A stretch of 64,000 bases of DNA from Shewanella glacialipiscicola (GTDB taxonomy: Bacteria > Pseudomonadota > Gammaproteobacteria > Enterobacterales > Shewanellaceae): positions 1-64,000 of the forward strand of contig NZ_JAKILU010000003.1 of NCBI RefSeq assembly GCF_023283485.1, in the 5' to 3' direction. The translations under genes were made by a program, and so were the position numbers. The notes under the pieces were generated by a model. That model did not search any database. It was given only the letters and a program-made list of their open reading frames with translations, and had not been told where the DNA came from. Below, piece after piece: positions 54,043 through 63,899 of the stretch. Every line of letters starts with the position of its first letter. Position 1 is the first letter of the stretch.

Positions 54043-55428
54043 GTGAAGATTAAACGATTTTTTGCCAAAGACATGCGCGCTGCACTGGCCCAAGTGAAAG
54101 AAACACTCGGCTCAGATGCCGTCATTATGTCAAATAAAAAAGTCAACGGCGGTATCGAGATTGTCGCAGCGGTTGACTACGACGAACCTAAAGACAAAGC
54201 TGCGCTAACCGCACCAGCGCCAACGTTTATGGACGTGACTGATGATCTTGTCTCATTAGGGACGAAACAGCCAGTCCGGGTTGAAACCCGTGCTAAGCCA
54301 GCTGCACCTGCAGATTCGTTACAGGCCCTATTAGAAAAACAACAAAGCCGTTTGAATCAACAAATGTCACATCAACAAGCTGACGCTGAATTACCCGCAT
54401 GGGCAAAAGGCTTACAAGCGCCAGCAACAGCTGCTAAACCTGAGCGGCGTGAAGCGCCTGCTATATTTGATAAAAAACCACAAACCTCTCAAAAGCAGGC
54501 CGCTGATATTGAAGCTATGCGTGACGAATTAGCATCATTGCGTAATTTATTGACGCATCAGGTGTCTTCTTTAATGACGGAGCATAAAAAGCGTATTGAT
54601 CCCGTTGGTGCTATGCTTGAAGCCAAGTTACTTGAAGCCGAGTTTTCTCCAGCCGTAGCAAATAAATTAGCGGCGCTCAGCCAACATTATACGCCAGCAG
54701 AATTAGTCAGAGCCTTACCTCAAAGCCTAGCCAATATGTTAGATAATCAAGGCGATGATATTGTGAAGCAGGGCGGGGTTGTTGCATTAGTTGGACCAAC
54801 AGGTGTTGGTAAAACGACTTCCTTAGCCAAACTTGCTGCACGTTTTGCGGCTCACCATGGCGCAGAGCATGTCGCCTTGATCACCACAGATCATTATCGT
54901 ATTGGTGCCTATGAGCAATTAGCAACTTATGGCAAAATAATGGGCTGTCCAGTAAAGCAAGCTCATGATCTAAATGAGTTAGAACAAATTCTTTATCAAT
55001 TTCGTAATCGCAAGCTCGTTTTGATCGATACGGCTGGAATGGGGCAGCGAGATATGCGCCTTTATCAGCAACTTGATAATTTAACTGCAAATAGCAGGAT
55101 ACCAATTCGCAGTTATCTGGTACTGTCAGCCACAGGACAGCGCCGTGTGCTGCAAGATGCTGTTAATCATTTTAAACGCATTCCTTTATCTGGTGTCGTT
55201 CTTACAAAGCTTGATGAATCTGTGTCACTCGCAGGGGCATTAAGCGTGTTGATCCAAAATGGATTGCCATTAAGTTATGTTACTGATGGACAAAGAGTTC
55301 CTGAAGATATGAAAGTGGCGGATACCCTGACTTTAGCCCAGCAGGCGCTCGAAGCGTTAGATAGTACAGAACAACAATCATTACAAGACACAGCGTGGTC
55401 AGATAATATGGCCTGTGCATTTGAGTAG
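54043..55428 (+). CDS. flhF: Polar flagellum placement GTPase FlhF
   Basis: A 461-residue SRP-type GTPase. It starts at GTG 54043. The N-terminal basic B domain (KRFFAKDMRAALAQVKETLG) and a Gln/Pro/Ala-rich linker lead to the NG domain (about 190-450): P-loop GPTGVGKTTSLAKLAA from Gly251, DHYRIGAYEQLATYG, LIDTAGMGQRD and TKLDES. FlhF marks the cell pole and recruits the first flagellar parts. flhG follows after 4 nt and acts against it. Confidence 0.97.
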   Translation: MKIKRFFAKDMRAALAQVKETLGSDAVIMSNKKVNGGIEIVAAVDYDEPKDKAALTAPAPTFMDVTDDLVSLGTKQPVRVETRAKPAAPADSLQALLEKQQSRLNQQMSHQQADAELPAWAKGLQAPATAAKPERREAPAIFDKKPQTSQKQAADIEAMRDELASLRNLLTHQVSSLMTEHKKRIDPVGAMLEAKLLEAEFSPAVANKLAALSQHYTPAELVRALPQSLANMLDNQGDDIVKQGGVVALVGPTGVGKTTSLAKLAARFAAHHGAEHVALITTDHYRIGAYEQLATYGKIMGCPVKQAHDLNELEQILYQFRNRKLVLIDTAGMGQRDMRLYQQLDNLTANSRIPIRSYLVLSATGQRRVLQDAVNHFKRIPLSGVVLTKLDESVSLAGALSVLIQNGLPLSYVTDGQRVPEDMKVADTLTLAQQALEALDSTEQQSLQDTAWSDNMACAFE

Positions 55429-55432
55429 ATTT

Positions 55433-56314
55433 ATGACCCTGGATCAAGCAAGTGGTTTACGTATGATGAATCAACCCTACAACGAAAAAGTGAAAGTAAT
55501 TGCAGTAACCGGTGGTAAAGGTGGTGTTGGTAAAACCACGGTTTCCATTAATACTGCAGTGGCATTAGCCGAAAAAGGCAAGCGTGTATTGGTGCTTGAT
55601 GCTGACCTTGGCCTCGCCAATGTCGATGTCATGTTAGGTATTCGCACCGAGCGTAATTTATCGCACGTCCTTTCTGGTGATGCTGAGCTTGACGATATTA
55701 TTGTACGTGGTCCTAAGGGAATTGGGATCGTACCCGCAACATCAGGAATGCAAGGAATGGTAGAATTAAGTCCCGCACAGCATGCGGGATTGATTCGTGC
55801 TTTTAGCGAGATGAGAACTCAATTTGATATTTTGGTTGTGGATACTGCCGCAGGGATTTCAGATATGGTACTCAGCTTCTCACGTGCTTCGCAGGATGTA
55901 TTAGTTGTGGTATGTGATGAGCCTACTTCAATCACCGATGCTTATGCTCTGATTAAAATATTAAGTCGTGAGCATGGCGTATTCCGTTTTAAAATAGTTG
56001 CCAATATGGTGCGTAGTTTACGTGAGGGTATGGAATTATTTGCTAAACTAAGCAAAGTGACGGATAGATTTTTAGATGTCGCACTTGAGTTAGTCGCAAC
56101 GATTCCATTTGATGAAAATCTTCGTAAATCAGTACGTAAACAAAAACTTGTGGTTGAAGCTTATCCTAAGTCACCATCGGCAATTGCCTATCAAGGATTA
56201 GCGAATAAAATTATGAGCTGGCCCGTTCCGCAGCAACCTGGTGGGCATTTGGAGTTTTTCGTTGAACGTTTAGTACAACGACCAGATTTTCAAGAGGAAA
56301 AAACGAGTGAATAA
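55433..56314 (+). CDS. flhG: Flagellar number regulator FlhG (MinD-like ATPase)
   Basis: A 293-residue MinD/ParA-family ATPase, also called FleN. The N-terminal DQASGLRMMN helix activates FlhF GTPase in relatives; the deviant Walker A TGGKGGVGKTTVSI starts near residue 26, followed by LVLDADLGLANVDVMLG and VVDTAAGISD. A C-terminal amphipathic helix region is present. It limits polar flagella to one and inhibits FlrA. ATG 55433 follows the flhF stop; an in-frame GTG at 55415 overlaps flhF and is less likely. It overlaps fliA by 8 nt. Confidence 0.96.
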   Translation: MTLDQASGLRMMNQPYNEKVKVIAVTGGKGGVGKTTVSINTAVALAEKGKRVLVLDADLGLANVDVMLGIRTERNLSHVLSGDAELDDIIVRGPKGIGIVPATSGMQGMVELSPAQHAGLIRAFSEMRTQFDILVVDTAAGISDMVLSFSRASQDVLVVVCDEPTSITDAYALIKILSREHGVFRFKIVANMVRSLREGMELFAKLSKVTDRFLDVALELVATIPFDENLRKSVRKQKLVVEAYPKSPSAIAYQGLANKIMSWPVPQQPGGHLEFFVERLVQRPDFQEEKTSE

Positions 56315-57026
56315 AGCCGCAGCGTATACTTGTTTAGACAATAAATCATCTATCGTTGAACAGTATGCTCCGTTGGTTAAAAGAATAGCGCATCATTTAC
56401 TCGCTAGGCTACCTGCGTCCGTGCAGCTAGATGATTTACTGCAAGCTGGGATGATGGGGTTATTAGAAGCATCGTCCAAGTTTGATGGTGACAAGGGTGC
56501 AAAGTTTGAAACCTTCGCCGGCATAAGGATCCGTGGGGCTATGCTCGATGAAATTCGTCGTGGCGATTGGGTTCCGCGTTCCGTTCATCGAAATAATCGT
56601 ATGGTCGCACAGGCAATGGGTGAGTTAGAACAATCTCTGGGGCGTGATGCACGCGACACGGAAATTGCAGAAAAACTTGATATGACACTCGATGAATACC
56701 ATCATATTCTTAACGATGTTTCTGTTGGTAAAATCATAGGGATAGAGGATTTAGGTGTATCTCAGGATATACTGACTGACACTGATTGGTCTGATGATGA
56801 TTCATTTGAAACATTAGCTAAGACTCAATTTCATACAGCGTTAGTTGAGGCGATTAAACTATTACCAGAGAGAGATGCATTAGTATTATCGCTGTACTAC
56901 GATGAAGCATTGAATTTAAAAGAAATTGGCGCCATTCTTGAGGTTAGCGAATCACGGGTTAGCCAGATATTAAGTCAGGCAATGCTGCGATTGAAAGCTA
57001 AGCTCAAGCAGTGGACACAAATATAA
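56307..57026 (+). CDS. fliA: Flagellar sigma factor FliA (sigma-28)
   Basis: A 239-residue sigma factor. It starts at GTG 56307 with AGAGGAA upstream. Region 2 has LDDLLQAGMMGLLEASSKFD and FETFAGIRIRGAMLDEIRRG then DWVPRSVHR; region 4 has LPERDALVLSLYYDEALNLK and EIGAILEVSESRVSQILSQA. It should read the sigma-28 promoters of flgO, flgM and the second flagellin in this window; FlgM is its anti-sigma factor. Confidence 0.97.
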   Translation: MNKAAAYTCLDNKSSIVEQYAPLVKRIAHHLLARLPASVQLDDLLQAGMMGLLEASSKFDGDKGAKFETFAGIRIRGAMLDEIRRGDWVPRSVHRNNRMVAQAMGELEQSLGRDARDTEIAEKLDMTLDEYHHILNDVSVGKIIGIEDLGVSQDILTDTDWSDDDSFETLAKTQFHTALVEAIKLLPERDALVLSLYYDEALNLKEIGAILEVSESRVSQILSQAMLRLKAKLKQWTQI

Positions 57027-57067
57027 TTATTAATTGAGCACATAATGTCGGCTCACCGGAGGAAACC

Positions 57068-57451
57068 TTGGACAAGAATATGAAGATTCTTATTGTTGAC
57101 GATTTTTCAACAATGAGGCGTATCATCAAGAACTTGTTGCGAGACTTGGGGTTTAATAACACCCAAGAAGCAGACGATGGCTCAACCGCCTTGCCTATGT
57201 TGCAAAAGGGAGGTTTTGATTTTGTTGTTACAGATTGGAATATGCCCGGCATGCAAGGGATTGATCTGTTAAAAGCAATTCGTGCAGATGATTCGCTTAA
57301 GCATTTACCTGTATTAATGGTGACTGCTGAAGCAAAACGTGAACAAATCATTGCAGCCGCTCAAGCGGGCGTGAATGGTTATGTCGTTAAGCCTTTTACT
57401 GCTGCAACGCTGAAAGAGAAGTTAGATAAAATATTCGAACGACTCGCTTGA
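57068..57451 (+). CDS. cheY: Chemotaxis response regulator CheY
   Basis: A 127-residue single-domain receiver. It starts at TTG 57068, backed by GGAGG 5 nt upstream; ATG 57080 is possible but badly spaced. Key residues: D11/D12, phospho-acceptor Asp56 ([12 protein letters not shown]), the conserved Thr in [11 protein letters not shown] and Lys in [14 protein letters not shown]. Phospho-CheY binds FliM and changes rotation. cheZ and cheA follow. Confidence 0.97.
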   Translation: MDKNMKILIVDDFSTMRRIIKNLLRDLGFNNTQEADDGSTALPMLQKGGFDFVVTDWNMPGMQGIDLLKAIRADDSLKHLPVLMVTAEAKREQIIAAAQAGVNGYVVKPFTAATLKEKLDKIFERLA

Positions 57452-57464
57452 GCAAGGATGAGCT

Positions 57465-58202
57465 ATGAAGTCACAAACATCAGGGCTCATTACGCTCGAA
57501 CAAGCTCAGCACTTTGTTGAATTATTAAGTGCAGGTGAGCAAAGTCAGGCTGATGATTTATTTCGGGAGCTTGCTGTTCCACTGCAAAGGGAATTGTTTG
57601 AGGAAGTAGGAAAACTCACTCGGCAACTTCATAGCGCATTGATGGATTTTCAAGTTGATAATCGTCTTGCTGAATTAGCTAGTACAGAAATTCCCGATGC
57701 GAAACAACGTTTAAATTACGTTATTGATTTGACCGAACAAGCGGCTAATAAAACGATGGATGCGGTAGAAGAGTGTTTGCCTTTAGCAAACGCGCTGACT
57801 GCAAATATCCAACAGGTTATGCCATCTTGGGATCGATTAATGCGTCGCGAGATAGCATTAAATGAGTTTAAAGTTCTCTGTTATGACGTACAAGATCTGA
57901 TGACTCGCAGCGAGAATGACTCTACTCGATTACGTGAGTTGCTTAATCAAATTTTAATGGCACAAGATTTTCAAGACTTAACTGGGCAAATGATACGCCG
58001 TGTTATTGATCTGGTTATGGAAGTAGAAAGTAATCTGGTTTCTATGCTGACGGTATTTGGTGAACAGCCCATGATCGATAATCAGATTGCTCATAAAAAT
58101 AATATTGAAGCAGAAGGCCCGATAATGAATGCCGAGCTTCGTCAGGATGTCGTAACGGGTCAAGACGAAGTAGATGATCTTCTGTCTAGTCTGGGTTTCT
58201 AA
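57465..58202 (+). CDS. cheZ: CheY-P phosphatase CheZ
   Basis: A 245-residue helical phosphatase. The catalytic helix has MAQDFQDLTGQMIRRVIDLV (from about residue 165) carrying the Gln that attacks CheY-P. The C-terminal peptide QDEVDDLLSSLGF is the CheY-binding tail. Located between cheY and cheA. Confidence 0.96.
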   Translation: MKSQTSGLITLEQAQHFVELLSAGEQSQADDLFRELAVPLQRELFEEVGKLTRQLHSALMDFQVDNRLAELASTEIPDAKQRLNYVIDLTEQAANKTMDAVEECLPLANALTANIQQVMPSWDRLMRREIALNEFKVLCYDVQDLMTRSENDSTRLRELLNQILMAQDFQDLTGQMIRRVIDLVMEVESNLVSMLTVFGEQPMIDNQIAHKNNIEAEGPIMNAELRQDVVTGQDEVDDLLSSLGF

Positions 58203-58217
58203 CTGGGAGTCAATTTG

Positions 58218-60395
58218 ATGGCCTTTGATGTAGATGAAGAGATACTCCAGGACTTTTTAGTCGAAGCGGGTGAGATTTTAGAGTTGCTTCAAGAGCAGCT
58301 TGTTGCGCTTGAAAATAATCCTGACGATACTAACTTGCTTAACGCCATTTTCAGAGGATTTCATACTGTCAAAGGCGGCGCAGGATTTCTCAGTTTAACC
58401 CCTATGGTTGACGTTTGTCATGAAGCCGAAAACACCTTCGACCTATTGCGAACAGGCAAGCGTAGTGTTAATGCCGAGCTGATGGATATTATTTTACAAG
58501 CTGTTGATGCCATTAATACTATGTTTGCGCAAACCCAACAGGGTGAACAACAAGACCCTGCAGAATCTGGTTTGTTGGCAAGATTGAAAATGCTAAGTTC
58601 TGGAGCTCCTTTGGCCTCTGAGGTAGTTTCTGCAACAACTGTAGAGCGAGAGGTCGTAGTTGACGTTGAGCCTACTGTTCTTCAAGATGTAGCTGTTAAT
58701 ATCTCCTCTCATTCATCTTCTATTGATGATATTAATGATGCTGAGTTTGAAGCATTGCTAGATGCCCTTCATGGTTCAGGCAAAGGCCCCGCTGCAGTTG
58801 ATGCTGTTGCCACCACTGCGGTGAAGTCTAATGATTCGATTAAATCAGCCGTATCAAGTAGTGACATAACTGATGATGAGTTTGAAGCATTGCTAGATGA
58901 GTTACACGGTTCTGGTAAATTTAAAGCTGAAACTGAAGTCACTATCGCGCCAAAGGTTGCCTCTACAACTCCCCCTCAATCTATTGTTGATGCAGATGAA
59001 ATCACCGATGAAGAGTTTGAGCGGTTACTCGATGAGTTGCACGGTAAAGGTAGCACTCCTACTAGAGTTGAAGCAAAACCTGCAACAATTGAAGTGAAAG
59101 CGGTAATCACACCAGCGGCTTCTGCTATGGCAAGTGTTGTTGCGGTAAAGCCTAAAGTTGAAATAGCCGTTGTCGATAAAGCACCTGCAAAAGCTGCATC
59201 ATCGAATGTGCCCCAAGGTGAAACGACTGTACGAGTCGATACGGCAAGGCTTGACCAGATCATGAATATGGTCGGTGAGCTGGTATTAGTTCGAAACCGT
59301 CTCATTAGTTTAGGCATCAGTCGCGATGATGAGGAAATGTCCAAAGCTTTAGCAAATTTAGATCTCGTTACCGCCGATTTACAAGGCGCGGTAATGAAGA
59401 CTCGCATGCAACCGATCAAGAAAGTGTTTGGTCGTTTTCCGCGAGTAGTACGCGATCTAGCACGTACACTCAATAAAGAAATTGATTTAATCATGGTCGG
59501 AGAAGAAACCGATCTAGATAAAAACTTAGTAGAAGCGCTTGCGGATCCATTGGTTCACTTAGTACGTAACTCGGTCGATCATGGCATTGAAATGCCAAAT
59601 GAGCGCGAAGCTAACGGTAAATCGAGAACGGGAACTATCACGTTATCTGCAAGCCAAGAAGGTGACCATATACTGCTGAAAATCGAAGACGATGGTGCAG
59701 GTATGGATCCTGAAAAGTTGAAACAAATTGCGATAACTCGTGGAGTGCTTGATGAGGACTCTGCTGCACGTATGACTGATAATGAAGCCTATAATCTGAT
59801 TTTCGCACCTGGTTTTTCAACTAAAGTCGAAATATCCGATATCTCTGGTCGTGGTGTGGGTATGGACGTAGTCAAAACGCGCATTACTCAGCTTAACGGT
59901 ACGGTGCATATTGATTCGATGAAAGGCAAAGGCACAATACTTGAGATTAAGGTACCGTTAACATTGGCGATTATGCCAACGTTAATGGTCGATGTTGCCA
60001 AACAAGTATTTGCACTGCCTTTATCTAGTGTTAACGAGATATTCCATCTCGATCTGACTAAAACTAATATCGTTGATGGGCAACTGACCGTCATCGTCCG
60101 AAATAAAGCGGTACCATTGTTCTATTTGGAGCACTGGTTACATAAAAATAAGACCACTTTTAAACATGGCGATAAAACCCATGGCCATGTAGTGATAGTT
60201 CAATTAGGTATGATGCAAATTGGCTTTGTGGTCGATGGCTTAATTGGGCAGGAAGAAGTTGTTATTAAGCCTCTTGGTGCTATGTTACAAGGTACGCCAG
60301 GAATGGCAGGCGCGACGATTACATCGGATGGTGGTATTGCGCTGATCTTAGATGTGCCTGGTTTATTAAAGCATTATGCGAAAAGTAGAAATTAA
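58218..60395 (+). CDS. cheA: Chemotaxis histidine kinase CheA with triple linker repeat
   Basis: A 725-residue soluble kinase. ATG 58218, with GGGAG upstream, is preferred to a TTG one codon earlier. The P1 domain has phospho-acceptor His49 in [14 protein letters not shown]. Between P1 and P3 (about 130-340) no ordinary P2 domain is evident; there are three copies of a repeat of the form [14 protein letters not shown], about 45 residues apart (near 175, 220 and 266). P3 dimerisation starts at [20 protein letters not shown]; the ATPase P4 has [21 protein letters not shown] and [10 protein letters not shown]5 is the CheW-like domain. It phosphorylates CheY, CheB and probably CheV. Confidence 0.97.
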   Translation: MAFDVDEEILQDFLVEAGEILELLQEQLVALENNPDDTNLLNAIFRGFHTVKGGAGFLSLTPMVDVCHEAENTFDLLRTGKRSVNAELMDIILQAVDAINTMFAQTQQGEQQDPAESGLLARLKMLSSGAPLASEVVSATTVEREVVVDVEPTVLQDVAVNISSHSSSIDDINDAEFEALLDALHGSGKGPAAVDAVATTAVKSNDSIKSAVSSSDITDDEFEALLDELHGSGKFKAETEVTIAPKVASTTPPQSIVDADEITDEEFERLLDELHGKGSTPTRVEAKPATIEVKAVITPAASAMASVVAVKPKVEIAVVDKAPAKAASSNVPQGETTVRVDTARLDQIMNMVGELVLVRNRLISLGISRDDEEMSKALANLDLVTADLQGAVMKTRMQPIKKVFGRFPRVVRDLARTLNKEIDLIMVGEETDLDKNLVEALADPLVHLVRNSVDHGIEMPNEREANGKSRTGTITLSASQEGDHILLKIEDDGAGMDPEKLKQIAITRGVLDEDSAARMTDNEAYNLIFAPGFSTKVEISDISGRGVGMDVVKTRITQLNGTVHIDSMKGKGTILEIKVPLTLAIMPTLMVDVAKQVFALPLSSVNEIFHLDLTKTNIVDGQLTVIVRNKAVPLFYLEHWLHKNKTTFKHGDKTHGHVVIVQLGMMQIGFVVDGLIGQEEVVIKPLGAMLQGTPGMAGATITSDGGIALILDVPGLLKHYAKSRN

Positions 60396-60415
60396 TTTCC
60401 ACGCTAAGGAATGGA

Positions 60416-61543
60416 ATGACCATTAAAGTATTAGTCGTTGATGACTCAAGTTTTTTTAGACGACGAGTGAGTGAAATAGTCAACCAAGATCCTGAACTGG
60501 AAGTTATCGCGACGGCCTCAAATGGGGCTGAAGCGGTGAAGATGGCGGCTGAGCTCAATCCTCAAGTTATCACTATGGATATTGAGATGCCCGTCATGGA
60601 TGGCATCACCGCGGTTCGTGAGATTATGGCTAAATGCCCGACACCTATCTTGATGTTTTCTTCGCTGACCCATGATGGGGCGAGGGCGACGTTAGATGCT
60701 TTAGATGCGGGAGCGTTAGATTTTTTACCTAAACGTTTTGAAGATATCGCAACCAATAAAGATGATGCTATTTTATTGCTGCAACAAAGAGTTAAAGCCC
60801 TTGGACGCCGCAGAATCTTTCGGCCAGTCGCACGAGCTGTGGTGGCACCAACGCCAGCCTCACGTCCGACAACAAGCGGTTTAAGGACTTCAAACATCGC
60901 CGCTCCAGTACCTGTTGCACCGCCAGTGCGTACTTCACCTACGGCATCGATTCGAGCCAGTGGTAAGCAGTATAAATTGTTATTAATTGGCACATCTACT
61001 GGCGGGCCAGTTGCGTTACAGAAAATACTCACACAATTTCCAGCAAACTACCCACACCCTATTTTATTAATTCAACATATGCCTGCTGCATTTACTCCAG
61101 CATTTGCTAGTCGTCTAAACGGCTTATGCAACATTGAAGTGAAAGAAGCCGTTAATGGTGACGTTTTAAAGCCTGGTTGCGCATATTTAGCGCCGGGCGG
61201 TATGCAAATGATGATTGAACGAGCAGGGGCAACTGGTCGATTAAAAATACTCGCTGGTAGTGCGGATATGAATTATAAACCCTGTGTTGATATTACCTTT
61301 GCTTCTGCTTCTAAAGCTTTTGGTGGCGATATACTTGCCGTGGTGTTAACCGGCATGGGAGCGGACGGAAGAGAGGGGGCTCGTATGTTGAAATCTGCAG
61401 GTGCCACTATTTGGGCTCAAGATGAAGCCAGTTGCGTTGTTTATGGAATGCCGCAGGCCGTTGCTAGTGCAGGCATAGCGACCCAATCTATTGCTTTAGA
61501 TAATATGGCTGAGTCAATTTTAAAAGAGTCCGCTCGTGGCTAA
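60416..61543 (+). CDS. cheB: Chemotaxis methylesterase CheB
   Basis: A 375-residue receptor methylesterase/deamidase. The N-terminal receiver (about 1-120) has D9/D10 and phospho-acceptor Asp55 ([10 protein letters not shown]). A Pro/Thr/Ala-rich linker (about 140-180) leads to the catalytic domain with the likely triad Ser194 (GTSTGG), His221 (IQHMP) and Asp317 (GMGADGREG). Its 3' end overlaps the next gene by 8 nt. Confidence 0.97.
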   Translation: MTIKVLVVDDSSFFRRRVSEIVNQDPELEVIATASNGAEAVKMAAELNPQVITMDIEMPVMDGITAVREIMAKCPTPILMFSSLTHDGARATLDALDAGALDFLPKRFEDIATNKDDAILLLQQRVKALGRRRIFRPVARAVVAPTPASRPTTSGLRTSNIAAPVPVAPPVRTSPTASIRASGKQYKLLLIGTSTGGPVALQKILTQFPANYPHPILLIQHMPAAFTPAFASRLNGLCNIEVKEAVNGDVLKPGCAYLAPGGMQMMIERAGATGRLKILAGSADMNYKPCVDITFASASKAFGGDILAVVLTGMGADGREGARMLKSAGATIWAQDEASCVVYGMPQAVASAGIATQSIALDNMAESILKESARG

Positions 61544-62054
61544 GAATCAAGCCCCGATGAGCACAAATATTGTGCTCATCATGTTGTTAATGGGCATTGT
61601 TATTTTATGCCTTAGTGCGCTAAGTCTAGATTATCGTCATAAAAATAGTTTGTTGCGTGCAGATGTGACACGATTAGAGTCGAGTCAGGTGCTGTTAATG
61701 GTGCCCGACGGTCAAGCAGAAGCGATTGCGACTTGGCTAGCTTCTCATCCTGAGCAAACTCAGCTGATGTTACAAGCCGCGTCAGATGGACATAAAGCAA
61801 TGACAATAGGGCCAGCACCTATTGTAAAGAATGCGGTTCCATCTTTACTAGAAAAGCATACTTCAGAAGTAGAAGCAGGCATGGGGAGTTCTACTCAAGA
61901 GTTTTCAGTTCCAAAACAGCTTCAAATACCTGACGCAAAGTTAAAGCAAGCCGAACCCAATAACGCCATTGTTATTACCGAAAATGTTGATGGTGTTAAA
62001 GTGATTAGCCTACCTAATGGTGGTATTCGAGTAACAACCAGAGAAGGCCAATAG
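61536..62054 (+). CDS. Uncharacterised membrane-anchored protein between cheB and parC
   Basis: A 172-residue protein of unknown function. It starts at GTG 61536 inside the cheB end; ATG 61557 is an alternative. One N-terminal hydrophobic helix (about 10-28; [20 protein letters not shown]) suggests a signal anchor, followed by a short coiled-coil-like stretch ([18 protein letters not shown]), a polar middle and a C-terminal beta-rich segment ([20 protein letters not shown]). No domain recognised. The overlap with cheB and its position before parC/parP point to a role with the chemotaxis array, but this is inference from context. Confidence 0.75.
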   Translation: MAKNQAPMSTNIVLIMLLMGIVILCLSALSLDYRHKNSLLRADVTRLESSQVLLMVPDGQAEAIATWLASHPEQTQLMLQAASDGHKAMTIGPAPIVKNAVPSLLEKHTSEVEAGMGSSTQEFSVPKQLQIPDAKLKQAEPNNAIVITENVDGVKVISLPNGGIRVTTREGQ

Positions 62055-62115
62055 CGATTAAGCACTCATTTTAAAGATTTTAATAAAAATTTGAATATAA
62101 TTTTTGGAGCATTTT

Positions 62116-62907
62116 TTGAAAGTCTGGACTATAGCTAATCAAAAAGGTGGCGTCGGTAAAACCACAACGGTTGCGAGCTTAGCGGGCACTTTAGCTAAGC
62201 GCGGTAAGCGTGTTCTGATGATAGATACAGATCCACATGCTTCATTAGGTTATTACTTAGGTATTGATTCTGAAGAGGTTGCAGGATCATTATTTAATGT
62301 TTTTCTTGCACATAAAAGTCTTTCCAAAGAACTGGTGTTATCTCATATTGTGCCTACTCTCGTTGATGGCTTAGATTTATTGCCGGCTACGATGGCGCTT
62401 GCCACTTTAGATAGGGCCTTAGGTCATCAAGAGGGAATGGGATTAGTTCTACGTAATTTATTAGCGCTAGTTGCCGATGATTATGATGTGGCTATTGTGG
62501 ATTGCCCGCCCGTACTTGGGGTGTTAATGGTCAATGCGCTTGCCGCTAGCCAACATATTATTATTCCAGTACAGACTGAGTTTCTGGCTATTAAAGGGCT
62601 GGAACGAATGGTTAAGACAATGGAGTTGATGGGCCGCTCGAAAAACACACGCTATAGCTACACAGTTGTGCCAACAATGTACGATAAACGTACTAAAGCG
62701 TCTCCAGCCGCTTTGCAAGTCCTTGGGGCTGAATACAGTCTGACCTTGTGGCAAGATGTGATCCCTGTAGACACTAAGTTTAGAGATGCTAGCTTAGCGC
62801 ATTTACCCGTATCGCATTATGCCAGTGGTTGTCGTGGTGTAAAAGCTTATGAAAGGTTATTAGATTTCTTATTAGTTGGGGAGTTTGGCCATGTCAAAAT
62901 CGGTTGA
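62116..62907 (+). CDS. parC: ParA-family ATPase ParC (chemotaxis array positioning)
   Basis: A 263-residue ParA/MinD-type ATPase, unrelated to topoisomerase IV ParC. TTG 62116 is used because GGAG lies 6 nt upstream and the protein then begins MKVWTIANQKGGVGKTTTVA, as is normal for the family; a TTG four codons earlier overlaps that site. Motifs: deviant Walker A KGGVGKTT (about residues 10-17), DTDPHASLGYYLG and VDCPPVLGVLMVNALAAS. In Vibrio it directs chemotaxis arrays to the cell pole with ParP. It overlaps parP by 17 nt. Confidence 0.92.
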   Translation: MKVWTIANQKGGVGKTTTVASLAGTLAKRGKRVLMIDTDPHASLGYYLGIDSEEVAGSLFNVFLAHKSLSKELVLSHIVPTLVDGLDLLPATMALATLDRALGHQEGMGLVLRNLLALVADDYDVAIVDCPPVLGVLMVNALAASQHIIIPVQTEFLAIKGLERMVKTMELMGRSKNTRYSYTVVPTMYDKRTKASPAALQVLGAEYSLTLWQDVIPVDTKFRDASLAHLPVSHYASGCRGVKAYERLLDFLLVGEFGHVKIG

Positions 62908-63892
62908 TGAAACTGTTTTTGATTTTTTCGCATTATTGCTGCAAGAAGATGACGATTCAAATTGCGTTGTTTCGCCTCAAAGCGCCATAAACGTAGAATC
63001 TAATCAGAGTGCCACAGTTAATCAAACAGAAAATGTTTTACTTGATGCTGCTATTTTGGCTGAAAACGGTCGCAGTGCTGTTCTGAAAAATATAGAGAAA
63101 ACAGCTACACCTGAAATACAACTACAATCAAAGACTCTACCAATAAAAAATGAGTTTGTTGCACCAATAAGCGCCATGGCTTCCCAAGTAAATAAGCAAG
63201 CGCTCGAGAAATTATTAGCACCAGTATTAAAAGCTAAAATGCTCGATTCTGCGCCACAAGCTGCAGAAGTTGCACAATCCAAGGTTGAAGATATTGTACA
63301 GTTTAAAGCTAAAATGGTACCTGATATTACGCCGATTCAGCCTGTCATTGTTGAAGCTGTTGATAAGCAAACTATAGAACCTGAAACTCAGGTAGGTATT
63401 ACGCCACCGAGTGTGACAAAAGGCTTACAAGAAGTGCTCGATGATGAGTTTCAAGTGCTCTTTTTTCAAGTCGCGGGACTTACTCTAGCGGTGCCTTTGG
63501 TTAGCCTTGGTGGCATAGTCAAGCTTGAACGGATAAACCACATTTTTGGCCGTCCAGCATGGTTCTTAGGTGTGCAGACGTATAGGGAACAACAATTAAA
63601 TATTGTCGATACCTGTGCGTGGGTTATGCCAGAAAAATACACTGATAAACTGGCGCAATCGGTAAATTATCAATATCTTGTATTATTAGAAGGAAGTAAC
63701 TGGGGATTAACTTGTGAGTCTTTAGTTAATGCGGTAAAAATTAATAAGTCGCAGGTCAATTGGCGTAGTCAAGCAGGTAAACGTCCTTGGTTGGCAGGTG
63801 TAGTGAAAGAACAGATGTGTGGCATTTTACACGTACAAGCCTTAGTTGAAATGCTCAATGCGGGTTTAGGCTGTCAGGACTCAATTGGTTGA
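62891..63892 (+). CDS. parP: CheW-domain protein ParP (array partner of ParC)
   Basis: A 333-residue protein. ATG 62891 is chosen from context. Residues about 1-185 are low-complexity and acidic/Ala/Val/Gln-rich without a recognised fold; the C-terminal about 145 residues are a CheW-like domain (EFQVLFFQVAGLTLAVPLVS; LGGIVKLERINHIFGRPAWF). In Vibrio, ParP binds ParC and CheA and keeps arrays at the pole. The overlap with parC and the cheW gene 7 nt downstream support this. Confidence 0.9.
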   Translation: MSKSVDETVFDFFALLLQEDDDSNCVVSPQSAINVESNQSATVNQTENVLLDAAILAENGRSAVLKNIEKTATPEIQLQSKTLPIKNEFVAPISAMASQVNKQALEKLLAPVLKAKMLDSAPQAAEVAQSKVEDIVQFKAKMVPDITPIQPVIVEAVDKQTIEPETQVGITPPSVTKGLQEVLDDEFQVLFFQVAGLTLAVPLVSLGGIVKLERINHIFGRPAWFLGVQTYREQQLNIVDTCAWVMPEKYTDKLAQSVNYQYLVLLEGSNWGLTCESLVNAVKINKSQVNWRSQAGKRPWLAGVVKEQMCGILHVQALVEMLNAGLGCQDSIG

Positions 63893-63899
63893 GGTAAAC

